In this document: positions 25,894-35,272 of the stretch, piece after piece
Layout of the letters: each line of letters begins with the position of its first letter
How positions within the stretch are numbered: the stretch's first letter is position 1
Source: an uncultured Bacteroidota bacterium
Lineage (GTDB): Bacteria > Bacteroidota > Bacteroidia > 2-12-FULL-35-15
Direction: 5' to 3'
Assembly (NCBI GenBank): GCA_903911435.1
Contig: CAIWDF010000024.1
Span: 1-44,203 of the forward strand
DNA: 44,203 bases
Program-made: the position numbers and the translations under genes
Notes under the pieces: generated by a model
The model's input: the letters and a program-made list of their open reading frames with translations, nothing else
What the model was told of the DNA's origin: nothing
Database searches by the model: none

Positions 25894-27831
25894 ATGAAAA
25901 ACAAATCAATACTTCTGTTTGCCCTTGTAGCCTCTTTCAACTTGATGGGACAGGATAAAACCAAAGAATGGAACTCCAACAACATCGCTGATATGGAAAA
26001 GAAAGCGGTGAAGCTCAATAGCAAATCGTTGCGTTCGTCCATTGTAAATAATTATGATTTGACTTACAACCGTTGCGAGTGGCAAATAGATCCGGCAGTG
26101 TATTATATCAGAGGAGCGGTCAGCTTTTTCTTTAAACCAACGGTTTTGGGGTTCAACCAAATTCAATTCGATTTGGCTTCTACACTCACAGTCGATTCGG
26201 TGAAGTATCATTCTTCCAATTTAACCTATACCCATCCAGCCGATTTATTGCAAATAGATTTTGCTTCCACCCTTCCAATGAATACGCTCGATTCGCTTAC
26301 CATTTATTACCAAGGCGCTCCGTCAGGAAGTGGATTTGGTTCGTTTGTTCAAGACAATCACAATGGCACACCTGTCATTTGGACCTTGTCGGAACCATTT
26401 GGTGCAAAAGATTGGTGGCCTTGCAAAAATGATTTGATTGACAAATCTGATTCGATGGATGTAATTGTTACTGTTCCGCAAGGCAACCGAGTTGCAAGCA
26501 ATGGAGTATTGCTTTCGGAAACACCGATGGGAAGTAATGTGCAATTTCATTGGAAAACAAAATACCCAATTGCGTCTTACTTGGTAGCAATAGGAGTTAC
26601 TAATTACGTGTATTATTCCAACTATGTACCCTTAAGTTCAGGCGATTCGTTGGAAGTGTTGAATTATGTTTACCCGGAAGATTTGGTTTCTGCACAATCG
26701 CAAACTCCCGATATTATTAATGTGATAAAATTATACGATAGCTTAACCATCCTTTATCCATTTTCGAATGAGAAGTATGGACATTGCGAGTTTGGTTGGG
26801 GAGGCGGAATGGAGCACCAAACCATGTCGTTTGTGGTTGGCTTCGGGCATTCGCTTATAGCTCACGAATGTGCTCATCAATGGTTTGGCGACCATGTTAC
26901 CTGTGGTAGCTGGCAAGATATTTGGCTGAATGAAAGTTTTGCAACATACATGGAAGGACTTTCGGAAGAATTCCTATTCCCAACTACTTGGATGACCTGG
27001 AAACAAAACGCAATTAACTATATCACAAGTGCTCCTGATGGTTCTGTTTTGTGTAGCGACACAAACGATGTGAATCGGATTTTTGATGGAAGATTGTCGT
27101 ATAACAAAGGTGCTTATGTATTACACATGCTCCGTTGGAAACTTGGCGATTCGTTATTCTTTGTAGCTGTAAGAAACTACTTAAACGACCCACTTTTGGC
27201 GGGAGCTTATGCTAAAACTCCTGATTTGAAAGCCCATTTAGAATCGGTAAGTGGTCAAAACCTAACCTCCTTTTTCAACGAATGGTATTATAACCAAGGT
27301 TACCCTTCTTATCAATTGGTTTGGAACCAAAACGGAAGTTCGGTGACACTAACAGTAAACCAATCGCAGTCGGACCCATCGGTATCGTTTTTCGAATTGC
27401 CCATACCTGTTGAGTTTATTGGAGCTGGACACGATACAACCATTGTGTTTGACCATACATATTCAGGGCAGGTATTTACCACCACTCTCAATTTCCCAAT
27501 CGATAATGTTATTTTCGACCCTGAATTGCATATCCTTTCCGCTAATAATATTGTGACAGGTATTCAAAACTATAGCCAAAATAATGGGGTAACGGTATAT
27601 CCTAATCCAGTAAAAAGCAACCTAACTATTTCGATGCAATTGAGAAATCCAGAACTACTCAGTTTCGACATTTTTGACCTTGAAGGGAAAAAGGTGATGA
27701 GCAAAATGGAGTCGGTAAGTTCAGGAATGGATACCAAATACATTGGCATTGAGAATTTAGCAAAAGGCAGCTATCTATTGCAAATAAAGGGCAAGGACGT
27801 TAATTTTAATCAAAAAATAGTGAAGGAATAA
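25894..27831 (+). CDS. Secreted M1-family metallopeptidase with T9SS tail (second)
   Basis: A 645-residue paralogue of the preceding peptidase. It has a signal peptide (MKNKSILLFALVASFNLMGQ), an N-terminal beta domain, the zinc site HECAHQW at 324-330 with Glu347 in WLNESF, and a GGGMEHQ exopeptidase motif. The C-terminal sorting domain begins at VTVYPNPVKSNLTIS and ends NQKIVKE. It is about 165 residues shorter than its neighbour because it lacks the extra domain between the catalytic part and the tail. Likely role: degradation of external peptides for nutrition. Tandem origin by duplication is plausible but ancient, as identity is modest. Confidence 0.93.
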   Translation: MKNKSILLFALVASFNLMGQDKTKEWNSNNIADMEKKAVKLNSKSLRSSIVNNYDLTYNRCEWQIDPAVYYIRGAVSFFFKPTVLGFNQIQFDLASTLTVDSVKYHSSNLTYTHPADLLQIDFASTLPMNTLDSLTIYYQGAPSGSGFGSFVQDNHNGTPVIWTLSEPFGAKDWWPCKNDLIDKSDSMDVIVTVPQGNRVASNGVLLSETPMGSNVQFHWKTKYPIASYLVAIGVTNYVYYSNYVPLSSGDSLEVLNYVYPEDLVSAQSQTPDIINVIKLYDSLTILYPFSNEKYGHCEFGWGGGMEHQTMSFVVGFGHSLIAHECAHQWFGDHVTCGSWQDIWLNESFATYMEGLSEEFLFPTTWMTWKQNAINYITSAPDGSVLCSDTNDVNRIFDGRLSYNKGAYVLHMLRWKLGDSLFFVAVRNYLNDPLLAGAYAKTPDLKAHLESVSGQNLTSFFNEWYYNQGYPSYQLVWNQNGSSVTLTVNQSQSDPSVSFFELPIPVEFIGAGHDTTIVFDHTYSGQVFTTTLNFPIDNVIFDPELHILSANNIVTGIQNYSQNNGVTVYPNPVKSNLTISMQLRNPELLSFDIFDLEGKKVMSKMESVSSGMDTKYIGIENLAKGSYLLQIKGKDVNFNQKIVKE

Positions 27832-27869
27832 GAGAAAAACAAGCATAAAAAACTGCTGTTATTTGTCCA

Positions 27870-27932
27870 TTTACCGCTTACTCAGAAAAGTGACCGCTCA
27901 CAGGCCAAAAGTGACCGCAAAACATGGAAAAT
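27870..27932 (-). repeat. Short 21-bp-phased GCGGTCAC repeat (copy 2, inverted)
   Basis: Three 21-bp units start at 27870, 27891 and 27912 with core TGACCGC, and carry the 12-bp dyad GTGACCGCTCAC (27890-27901). Reverse-complemented, it aligns with 17010-17060 unit for unit, with different bases in the linker parts. It sits between the second M1 gene and the M43 gene. The remaining DNA up to 28015 is A/T-rich with no clear promoter. Confidence 0.85.
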
Positions 27933-28014
27933 GTACAATTCGCAATATTTTATTTGCACAGTGTTTTTATTCTTTCTAATATTGCCATTCGAAAATAATT
28001 AAAAACTATATACC

Positions 28015-30777
28015 ATGAAAAGTAAATATTACAAATTTGTGATAATAAGTGCTCTTTTATTAGTAGCACAAATTTCAAAAGTGAACGCACAGGGTGGCCT
28101 AAAGTGTGGAACTGATGAAAAAATGAGGGAATTATATGCGAGTCACCCTGAAATGCTTCAACAGCAGATTGACTATAATAATTCGTTAACAGAACTTATT
28201 AAGAATATGAAGTTGGAAAAAACTGCTGAGGCAAAACACATTATCCCAGTTGTTTTTCACATCATCCATTGTAATGGACCAGAAAACCTTCCTGATGCAA
28301 ATATTTACGATGCGATTAACGTAATTAATACTGACTGGAACAAAAGAAATCTTGATACTAGCATGGTAATTGGACACGGAACGGCAAACAATCCTTTCGA
28401 TACCATCTTGGCCAAAATGAATTTCGAATTCCGCTTGGCTACTATCGACCCTAATGGAAACTGCACGAACGGTATCGACCGCATTTATTCTCACTTAACA
28501 TATAGTGCAGATGACAATTCCAAACTTAATCAGTGGCCAAGAGATAAATATTTGAACATTTGGGTAATTCACGATTTCAAAACAGCTACTTCAGGTGTTC
28601 AACCTGCAGCGTATGCTTTGTTACCAGCTGGAGCCAGTGGATGGATGGCACAATATGATGGTGTAATTTCACTTTACGACTATATTGGTAGTATAGCACC
28701 AAGTAATGGTACAAATTCTAGAACCTTGACTCACGAAATTGGGCATTATTTTAACCTAGAACATCCATGGTCTACAGCTGGAGACATTACCGACCCAGCG
28801 CGTCCTTGTGGTGATGATGGTGTGGATGATACTCCTTATACCAAAGGACATTTAACTTGCGACAAAACGCCTCATTGCGAAAGAGACACTATCAAATACA
28901 CCTACAATTTTAGTTCAATTACACCTAACTCAGGAACCACTGATACTGCAAATGCTCCTGTGAATACCTTTGCGACACTAGGACAGTTTAGTGCAAATGG
29001 AGTTTCTACTAGCCCTATCGATTCTTCTCGTTTTTCATATACTCAATGGCCTACAGGAGGAGTTAACGGAGATACTGCTTATGCAAATCAGACAGGAGCC
29101 ATCGATATTTCTAAAAACTATGCATTTACTGTAACTCCTAAATGGGGACATTCAATGACTCCTACGTCTTTGACTTTTGATATCAAGCGGAATTTGACAG
29201 GAGCAAAAAGCTTTGTGGTACGTTCAAGCATCAATGGCTTCGCGTCAAACCTTCCTGTTTCTTATGCAACAACTGCAGATGTTAATATTAATATTCTTAA
29301 TGGGAATGAAATTTTTTACAACAAGGATACCGACCTAACAAAAACAGGGTTTAAAGTAACTTTAAGTGGAACTGCTTATAAGGATTTACTTGTTCCTGTA
29401 ACATTTAAATTCTACGCATGGAATGCTGAAGATTCAACAGGTTCATTCAGCCTTGATAATGTAAAATTAACTGATACTGTTGGATTAATTGAGGATTATC
29501 AAAACTTTATGGATTATTCATACTGTGATAACCATTTTACCAAGGGACAAAAAGCAAGAGTGAGAGCTGCAGCTGCAAGCCCCGTATCTTATAGATCGAA
29601 CTTATGGATTAACTCGAACTTAACAGCTACTGGAACTCAAGATCCATATCCTACTGGCGTGGTTTGTGTTCCTTCACCAGATTTTTATTCGAATCGTATT
29701 CAAATCTGTGCAGGAAGTTCTGTAACGTTTACGGCCATCAATTCGAATGTTACTCAAGGAAGTGCAGTCACTCGTCTTTGGACTTTCCAAAACGGAACAG
29801 GAACTCCAACCACTTCTGCTTTAGCGAGCCCTACTGTTACGTATACTACTCCAGGTGACTATGATGTTACCTTGGCATTGTCGAGCACATCTGGAACCGG
29901 AACAACAACAAAGAGCTCGTATATTCACGTTTATCAGCCATGGGCACAGTACAATGGTAACTTAGTGGAGAATTTCGAAAGTCCTTCTTCTTCTTATTGG
30001 AATTGGGTATTGGATAACTACGATGGCAATCCACATGCATGGGGACTATACTCTGGTGCAGGATATAGCGGTAGCCATTCGATGGTTATGAATGGGTTTG
30101 ACAATTATTCAGACGATATTGATGATTTTATTACTCCTGGATTTAACTTATACATGATGTCAGGTTCTACACTTTCTTTCAGATGCGCAGCAGCTTCAAG
30201 TGCTTTAGTTGCTTCTGACCTAAATGATGTATTAAAAGTGTATGCTTCTAAAGATTGTGGCCAAACTTGGACAACCATGGCTGGCTCTACTTACCAAGGT
30301 ACAGCATTGTGTAACAATGGATATTATTTTAATTCATTTTTTCCAACTTCGCCAAGTCAATGGGCTTTGCACACTATTAATATCAGCTCAAGTTATAATG
30401 TACCAAACTTGAAGTTTAAGTTTGAATACAAAACTGGAAATGCTAGTAACAATATCTTCATTGATGATATTAATGTGAATGGAACTGTTGGAATTGCAGA
30501 AAACGCTCTTGCAGAAAACAATTTCTCACTTTATCCAAATCCTTCAAATGAAACAACAACTGTTTTCTATCATTTAAATTCAAAAGGCAATGTGAAAATA
30601 GAGGTGATGGATGTATTAGGCAAGAAAGTGATGGAAATTGCAAATACTAATCAAGGAGAAGGTGATTATTACTATAATGTATCAAAACTAGAACATAACC
30701 TGAACAATGGAATTTATTTCGTTAAATTTACGTTAGATGGTAATTCCACAACAAAGAAACTTATTTTCACGCAATAG
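28015..30777 (+). CDS. Secreted M43 (pappalysin-like) metalloprotease with PKD domain and T9SS tail
   Basis: A 920-residue secreted endopeptidase. Signal peptide residues are about 1-25 (ending NAQG). The catalytic metzincin motif HEIGHYFNLEH is at 240-250, followed by the downstream Met-turn-like region NFMDYSYCDNHFTKGQ near 495-510. A PKD-type domain (about 560-640) includes ITQGSAVTRLWTF-like sequence and TVTYTTPGDYDVTLAL. A jelly-roll-like section follows, and the C-terminal T9SS sorting domain begins FSLYPNPSNETTTVFY and ends LIFTQ. The protein therefore joins the two M1 enzymes as T9SS cargo. A strong terminator follows the stop. Confidence 0.92.
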   Translation: MKSKYYKFVIISALLLVAQISKVNAQGGLKCGTDEKMRELYASHPEMLQQQIDYNNSLTELIKNMKLEKTAEAKHIIPVVFHIIHCNGPENLPDANIYDAINVINTDWNKRNLDTSMVIGHGTANNPFDTILAKMNFEFRLATIDPNGNCTNGIDRIYSHLTYSADDNSKLNQWPRDKYLNIWVIHDFKTATSGVQPAAYALLPAGASGWMAQYDGVISLYDYIGSIAPSNGTNSRTLTHEIGHYFNLEHPWSTAGDITDPARPCGDDGVDDTPYTKGHLTCDKTPHCERDTIKYTYNFSSITPNSGTTDTANAPVNTFATLGQFSANGVSTSPIDSSRFSYTQWPTGGVNGDTAYANQTGAIDISKNYAFTVTPKWGHSMTPTSLTFDIKRNLTGAKSFVVRSSINGFASNLPVSYATTADVNINILNGNEIFYNKDTDLTKTGFKVTLSGTAYKDLLVPVTFKFYAWNAEDSTGSFSLDNVKLTDTVGLIEDYQNFMDYSYCDNHFTKGQKARVRAAAASPVSYRSNLWINSNLTATGTQDPYPTGVVCVPSPDFYSNRIQICAGSSVTFTAINSNVTQGSAVTRLWTFQNGTGTPTTSALASPTVTYTTPGDYDVTLALSSTSGTGTTTKSSYIHVYQPWAQYNGNLVENFESPSSSYWNWVLDNYDGNPHAWGLYSGAGYSGSHSMVMNGFDNYSDDIDDFITPGFNLYMMSGSTLSFRCAAASSALVASDLNDVLKVYASKDCGQTWTTMAGSTYQGTALCNNGYYFNSFFPTSPSQWALHTINISSSYNVPNLKFKFEYKTGNASNNIFIDDINVNGTVGIAENALAENNFSLYPNPSNETTTVFYHLNSKGNVKIEVMDVLGKKVMEIANTNQGEGDYYYNVSKLEHNLNNGIYFVKFTLDGNSTTKKLIFTQ

Positions 30778-30794
30778 TATTTAAGTTGATTAAC

Positions 30795-30827
30795 AAAAAA
30801 GTCCTGCAAATTATGCAGGACTTTTTT
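30795..30827 (+). terminator. Intrinsic terminator after the protease cluster
   Basis: A 14-bp perfect hairpin (arms 30795-30808 and 30814-30827, loop of 5) with core GTCCTGCA/TGCAGGAC and flanking A6/T8 runs lies 17 bp after the M43 stop codon. Confidence 0.92.
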
Positions 30828-30872
30828 TTGTATAAATTTACCAATAAATGTATTCTTTATTCTCTTTTTTAC

Positions 30873-30880
30873 TACTTTTG
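30873..30880 (+). promoter_or_regulatory. Promoter -7 element (TACTTTTG)
   Basis: Exact TAnnTTTG match 20 bp before the ATG at 30901 and after the upstream terminator, so this small gene has its own promoter. Confidence 0.55.
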
Positions 30881-30900
30881 AATTTATAAAACAGACACAA

Positions 30901-31194
30901 ATGAACAACTTTTTTAAAATTTCGATATTTGTTCTTTTATTAAATATTGCCGCAAAAGCTAATGCTGCAAATGATGGGACAAATAATAATGTTGCTTCCG
31001 AAAACAATTCAATCACCAACACTGATTCCACCACAGGAGTGAAGAGTAATATTATTATTTTTAAAATAATAGCCACTCCAAGTCCTTCTAGTAGTCCTTC
31101 GAATGGAAGCTTAAAGAAAGCAGGGAAAGTGGCTAGAACATCTTATTCTCACACTTCAATTGAGAGTATTTTGATGAAGGGCAGAAGCATATAA
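30901..31194 (+). CDS. Small secreted Ser/Asn-rich protein, unknown function
   Basis: A 97-residue protein with a clear signal peptide (NNFFKISIFVLLLNIAAKANA, cleavage likely after ANA at about 22). The mature part is low-complexity and rich in Asn, Ser and Thr, then basic near the C-terminus (LKKAGKVARTSYSH). No family is recognised. Its own promoter and a hairpin after its stop support it being a real gene. It could be an envelope or extracellular peptide. Confidence 0.6.
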   Translation: MNNFFKISIFVLLLNIAAKANAANDGTNNNVASENNSITNTDSTTGVKSNIIIFKIIATPSPSSSPSNGSLKKAGKVARTSYSHTSIESILMKGRSI

Positions 31195-31222
31195 GTCGAA
31201 GTTTATTCCCCGACCTATATGC
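31187..31222. terminator. Hairpin between convergent genes
   Basis: Arms GCATATAAGTCG (31187-31198) and CGACCTATATGC (31211-31222) pair with one mismatch around a 12-base loop. It spans the stop of the small secreted protein and faces the stop of the acyl-CoA dehydrogenase at 31247. There is no long T tract, so termination strength is uncertain. Confidence 0.5.
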
Positions 31223-31246
31223 CACTACTATAAAAGAATTGAATAA

Positions 31247-32386
31247 TTAAGCGAGTAGCGCTCGTGAGATTACAATTTTCTGCACCTCAGTTGTACCTTC
31301 GTATATTTGAGTAATTTTTGCATCGCGCATCAAACGCTCCACATGATATTCCTTAACGAAACCATATCCGCCATGAACTTGTACCGCTTCTACAGTGGTA
31401 TCCATTGCAACTTTTGAAGCAAAAACTTTTGCCATAGCACTAGCCATGTTATAATCAAGATGTTTATCTTTCAACCACGCGGCCTTCAAACATAATAATC
31501 TTGCTGCCTCTATCTGAGTAGCCATATCAGCTAACTTAAATTGAATAGCTTGATGTTGATTAATCGTTTTACCAAATGCTTTTCTTTCTTTTGAATAAGC
31601 AAGTGCCAATTCATACGCTCCAGAGGCTATACCTAGCGCCTGAGAGGCAATACCTATTCTTCCTCCAGTCAATGTTTGCATAGCGAATTTGAATCCAAAG
31701 CCATCTTCACCAATTCTATTTTCTTTTGGAACTTTCACATCGGTAAACATTAACGAATGTGTGTCAGAACCACGAATACCCAATTTATTTTCCTTTGGCC
31801 CAACCACAAAACCGGGAGCACCTTTCTCAACAATTAAGGCATTAATTCCTTTATGTCCTTTTTCTGGATGCGTTTGCGCGATTACTAAATAAACAGAAGC
31901 CGATCCGCCATTGGTTATCCAGTTTTTTGTTCCATTCAATAGGTAATGGTCGCCTTTATCAATAGCTGTGGTGCGTTGAGAAGTTGCATCAGAACCAGCC
32001 TCTGGTTCTGATAAGCAAAATGCCCCAATGATTTGCCCAGTTGCCAATCGAGGTAAATATTTTTGTTTTTGTTCTTCCGTTCCAAATGTTTCAAGACCCC
32101 AGCAAACCAATGAATTGTTAACCGACATCACCACTGAACAAGATGAATCCACTTTAGAAATTTCTTCCATGGCTAACACATAAGAAATGCAGTCCATTCC
32201 GCCTCCACCGTATTTAGGATCTACCATCATTCCAAGAAATCCTAGTTCTCCCATTTGTTTTATCTCTTCTGCTGGAAATTTTTGATGTTCGTCACGTTCA
32301 ATAACTCCAGGTTTTAGCACATCATTAGCAAAGTCGCGAGCGGCCTTTTGAATCATTAAATGTTCTTCTGTAAGATTAAATAACAT
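31247..32386 (-). CDS. Acyl-CoA dehydrogenase
   Basis: A 379-residue FAD enzyme catalysing alpha,beta-dehydrogenation of acyl-CoA in fatty-acid or branched-chain amino-acid breakdown. Family marks are AFCLSEPEAGSDA (flavin contact), YLLNGTKNWITNGGSA, and the C-terminal MRDAKITQIYEGTTEVQKIVISR, where the Glu of YEGT is at the catalytic-base position of short-chain and butyryl-CoA dehydrogenases. The length and motifs place it near short-chain enzymes; chain-length preference is not certain. It has its own promoter and diverges from anmK. Confidence 0.93.
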   Translation of the reverse strand: MLFNLTEEHLMIQKAARDFANDVLKPGVIERDEHQKFPAEEIKQMGELGFLGMMVDPKYGGGGMDCISYVLAMEEISKVDSSCSVVMSVNNSLVCWGLETFGTEEQKQKYLPRLATGQIIGAFCLSEPEAGSDATSQRTTAIDKGDHYLLNGTKNWITNGGSASVYLVIAQTHPEKGHKGINALIVEKGAPGFVVGPKENKLGIRGSDTHSLMFTDVKVPKENRIGEDGFGFKFAMQTLTGGRIGIASQALGIASGAYELALAYSKERKAFGKTINQHQAIQFKLADMATQIEAARLLCLKAAWLKDKHLDYNMASAMAKVFASKVAMDTTVEAVQVHGGYGFVKEYHVERLMRDAKITQIYEGTTEVQKIVISRALLA

Positions 32387-32431
32387 TGTATTTATTTTTT
32401 ATGTTTAATATTGTTTTATTTTTGAGAGGCA

Positions 32432-32439
32432 CAAAAGTA
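32432..32439 (-). promoter_or_regulatory. Promoter -7 element (TACTTTTG) of the acyl-CoA dehydrogenase
   Basis: On the minus strand TACTTTTG matches TAnnTTTG exactly, 45 bp before the start at 32386 and within the 81-bp divergent gap with anmK. Confidence 0.55.
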
Positions 32440-32467
32440 TATTTATTATTCAAATTTTGCTACTAAT

Positions 32468-33550
32468 ATGACAAATATCAATACAAAAGAATACAAGGTA
32501 ATAGGATTAATGTCGGGCACATCGTTGGATGGTTTGGATATAGCGTATTGCAGATTTGTAATTGATCAATCAACCTGGACTTACGATTTAATTCATGCCG
32601 AAACCATACCGTACTCAGAAGAGTGGAAAGAAAAATTAGTTCAACTTGAAAGCATTGATGCAATGAGCTTTCAACAGGCAAACATTGATTATGGGTTTTA
32701 TCTCGGACAACGAGTATCCGATTTCATCGTAAAGAATAATATTAAAGCTGATTTTGTATCTTCTCATGGACATACGATTTTTCATCAACCAGAAAAAAAA
32801 CTAACCGTTCAAATAGGTGCAGGAAGCGCCATTGCTTCAAAATGTAAACTCCCGGTAGTTTGTGATTTTCGTTCGCTTGATGTTGCGTTGAGTGGACAAG
32901 GAGCTCCATTGGTGCCAATTGGAGATAAATTGCTTTTTGGTGAATATGACATCTGTTTGAATCTTGGAGGCTTTGCCAACGTTTCTTACGAGTTCAACAA
33001 CCAACGTATTGCTTATGATATATGCCCTGTGAATATTGTACTCAATGAAATCTGTTCGCGAATTGGAAAGCCCTACGATGAGAATGGAGAACTTGCTAGA
33101 GCAGGATTACAAAGTTATTATCTGTTGAACGAACTAAATCAACTAGCACATTACAAGCAGATCTTAAATACCCCGAAATCACTGGGTAAAGAATGGGTTC
33201 TTAAAAACGTTTATCCACTTATTGACTTATATGAACTTTCGGAAAGCGATGTGTTATGTACGTATTGCGAGCATGTTGCTATTCAAGTAGCAAAACAATT
33301 AAACAATTTACCGAACGGTAAAATTCTTGTAACTGGAGGAGGAACTTACAATACCTATTTGATGGAGCGAATGAAAGCGCTTTGTAAACATCAATTTATT
33401 ATCCCAGAGAAAACAACCATTGAATTTAAGGAGGCGCTGATATTTGCTTTTTTAGGGGTACTCAGATTAAGAAATGAAGTAAACTGCCTTAAAAGTGTTA
33501 CTGGCTCTTTAATGGACAACTGTGGGGGTAGTGTGTATGCTTTTTTGTAA
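32468..33550 (+). CDS. anmK: Anhydro-N-acetylmuramic acid kinase
   Basis: A 360-residue ASKHA-fold kinase that converts recycled 1,6-anhydro-MurNAc to MurNAc-6-phosphate. The phosphate-binding loop GLMSGTSLDGLDI is at 13-25. DFVSSHGHTIFHQP, the central VVCDFRSLDVALSGQGAPLVPIGD and LNLGGFANVSY are all characteristic, and ILVTGGGTYNTYLMERM near the C-terminus is the second nucleotide motif. MurQ, the next recycling enzyme, is not in the window. The gene ends 87 bp before the convergent small charged protein. Confidence 0.95.
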   Translation: MTNINTKEYKVIGLMSGTSLDGLDIAYCRFVIDQSTWTYDLIHAETIPYSEEWKEKLVQLESIDAMSFQQANIDYGFYLGQRVSDFIVKNNIKADFVSSHGHTIFHQPEKKLTVQIGAGSAIASKCKLPVVCDFRSLDVALSGQGAPLVPIGDKLLFGEYDICLNLGGFANVSYEFNNQRIAYDICPVNIVLNEICSRIGKPYDENGELARAGLQSYYLLNELNQLAHYKQILNTPKSLGKEWVLKNVYPLIDLYELSESDVLCTYCEHVAIQVAKQLNNLPNGKILVTGGGTYNTYLMERMKALCKHQFIIPEKTTIEFKEALIFAFLGVLRLRNEVNCLKSVTGSLMDNCGGSVYAFL

Positions 33551-33637
33551 ATATTAGGAGAGAAATCGACAATTTGTCAAGAATTGTGGAGATGCGAATT
33601 GGAATATTGTACTTATTTTCTCTGTTTAATTTCTCTA

Positions 33638-33874
33638 CTAATAATCTTCGTTGTAGTAATCATCATCTTCTTCTTCATCAAAATGATTGTTGAATTTAAT
33701 ATCATCTTCCATCGAGAAATCATCTTCTTCATCATCCATTTTGTGCTTCCATCCTTTCTTCTCTTTTGGCTTCAAAGGCTTGAGTTTTGTGGGCTTTCGT
33801 AACTCATCTGAATCTTGATTTTTGGAACTACTTTTCTTAGCAGAATCCTTTTTTGACTTGTCTAACTTTTTCAT
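33638..33874 (-). CDS. Small highly charged protein, unknown function
   Basis: A 78-residue protein split in two by charge: the first half is Lys-rich (KKLDKSKKDSAKKSSSK, KPLKPKEKKGWKHK) and the second is strongly acidic (DDEEDDFSMEDD and FDEEEDDDYYNEDY). It has no signal peptide or membrane segment and would be intrinsically disordered. The opposite frame at 33584-33802 is a shadow of this sequence. Similar short charged proteins are common in Bacteroidota but I assign no function. Moderate confidence that it is a gene; the coherent charge pattern argues for it. Confidence 0.6.
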   Translation of the reverse strand: MKKLDKSKKDSAKKSSSKNQDSDELRKPTKLKPLKPKEKKGWKHKMDDEEDDFSMEDDIKFNNHFDEEEDDDYYNEDY

Positions 33875-34003
33875 TCGAAATGAAATTTTTGTGCGTACTA
33901 AATTGTGTTGTTAAATTTATTTAAAAAAATATCTACTACAAATTTCTGAAAAATTATTTCTCAAAACAAAATATTTTTAAAATAATTTTCGAAATTTTCA
34001 ACA

Positions 34004-34011
34004 TACCTTTG
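34004..34011 (+). promoter_or_regulatory. Promoter -7 element (TACCTTTG) of the MscS gene
   Basis: Exact TAnnTTTG match 38 bp before the ATG at 34050, within A/T-rich DNA. Confidence 0.6.
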
Positions 34012-34049
34012 TGGCTTCATAAATTTTCACACCGGTAATCACCACAATT

Positions 34050-35174
34050 ATGCTAATCAAGGAATTATTTCAACGCACATTTTTAGGTAATACACTCGAG
34101 TCGTATTGTTGGTTCGTTGGTATTATTCTGCTCGGGGTTTTGTTCAAGCGCTTGCTATCAAAGCTTCTGGCGTTATGTGTGTTTAAGTTTCTTCAAAAAT
34201 ATTCGAAAGGAATAGGCTACGAACGTCTATTACTTCTACTGAAGAAACCATTGGGACTACTCATCTTATTGACCACTTTTTATCTGGCCTTCGACCGAAT
34301 ACACTTTCCGGAAGAATGGAATTTGGTAACTATCGAACAGTTTGGTCTTCGTTTAATACTCATGAGATTGTTTCAAATCATGATTGTGATTAACATTACT
34401 TGGATTGTGCTTAGGGTAATCGATTTCTTAGCGTTGGTGCTTTCGCACAAAGCAGCGAGTACCGAAACAAAAACGGATGACCAAATTGTTCCTTTTATAA
34501 AAGACGCAGCAAAGGTGGTGGTGAGCATTTTCTCGTTATTCTTTATCCTTGGCGCTATTTTCCAATTAAATGTAGCTTCGCTAATAGCAGGTTTAGGTAT
34601 TGGTGGTTTGGCAGTAGCGTTAGCAGCTAAAGAATCGTTAGAAAATTTGTTGGGTTCGTTTACCATTTTTTTGGACAAGCCTTTTGTGATAGGCGATTTG
34701 ATAAAGGTTGGAAACATTGAAGGAACGGTTGAGAAAATTGGGTTCAGAAGTACACGCATTAGAACGGCTGAAAAAAGCTATGTAACCGTACCAAACAAAA
34801 AAATGGTAGACAGTGAACTCGATAACTTGTCGATGCGTATGCAACGGCTGGTTAAATTCAATTTGGGACTTGCCTATGGGACAAGCGCTAAAAAAGTAAC
34901 CAACATTATTAATGATATTCAAATAACTTTAGATTCGAACCCAATCATCATTGGTGACGAAACGTTGATAAAGCTCCATAATTTTAGTGAAACAGGCATT
35001 GTTATCTTGGTTATGTATACGGTAGATAGCTCAGAATATAAAGTATACTTAAGCGTACGTCAGGAAATGAACCTAAAGGTAATGGAGATAATAGAAAAAC
35101 ACGGCAGCGGTTTTGCTCATACTTCTTTGGATATGTTTTTGACTAATAAATTAGACAACAAAGCAGCTAACTAA
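34050..35174 (+). CDS. MscS-family mechanosensitive ion channel
   Basis: A 374-residue inner-membrane channel of the small-conductance mechanosensitive family that releases solutes under hypo-osmotic stress. There are membrane helices near 15-35, 65-85, 105-130 and 150-175, then the pore-lining helix with the Gly/Ala pattern LIAGLGIGGLAVALAAKESLENLLGS and the beta domain FVIGDLIKVGNIEGTVEKIGFRSTRIRT. The C-terminus has a cytoplasmic alpha/beta domain. Number of helices and length fit MscS relatives with one extra N-terminal helix pair. A weak hairpin (ACGTTTA/TAAACGT, 35187-35207) follows the stop without a T tract; the large repeat array then begins. Confidence 0.92.
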   Translation: MLIKELFQRTFLGNTLESYCWFVGIILLGVLFKRLLSKLLALCVFKFLQKYSKGIGYERLLLLLKKPLGLLILLTTFYLAFDRIHFPEEWNLVTIEQFGLRLILMRLFQIMIVINITWIVLRVIDFLALVLSHKAASTETKTDDQIVPFIKDAAKVVVSIFSLFFILGAIFQLNVASLIAGLGIGGLAVALAAKESLENLLGSFTIFLDKPFVIGDLIKVGNIEGTVEKIGFRSTRIRTAEKSYVTVPNKKMVDSELDNLSMRMQRLVKFNLGLAYGTSAKKVTNIINDIQITLDSNPIIIGDETLIKLHNFSETGIVILVMYTVDSSEYKVYLSVRQEMNLKVMEIIEKHGSGFAHTSLDMFLTNKLDNKAAN

Positions 35175-35272
35175 GAAAGAAAGCAAACGTTTATATTAAG
35201 TAAACGTGCTCTATATTAATTTGGGCGAAATAGCAACACAAGCCGATTGCGTTTATGCTCATGTTAGGAGTT

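Noticed and set aside
33584-33802. 72-codon plus-strand hydrophobic reading frame
   Set aside because: Antisense shadow of the small charged protein, whose Lys and Asp/Glu codons read as Phe, Ile and Leu on the other strand.
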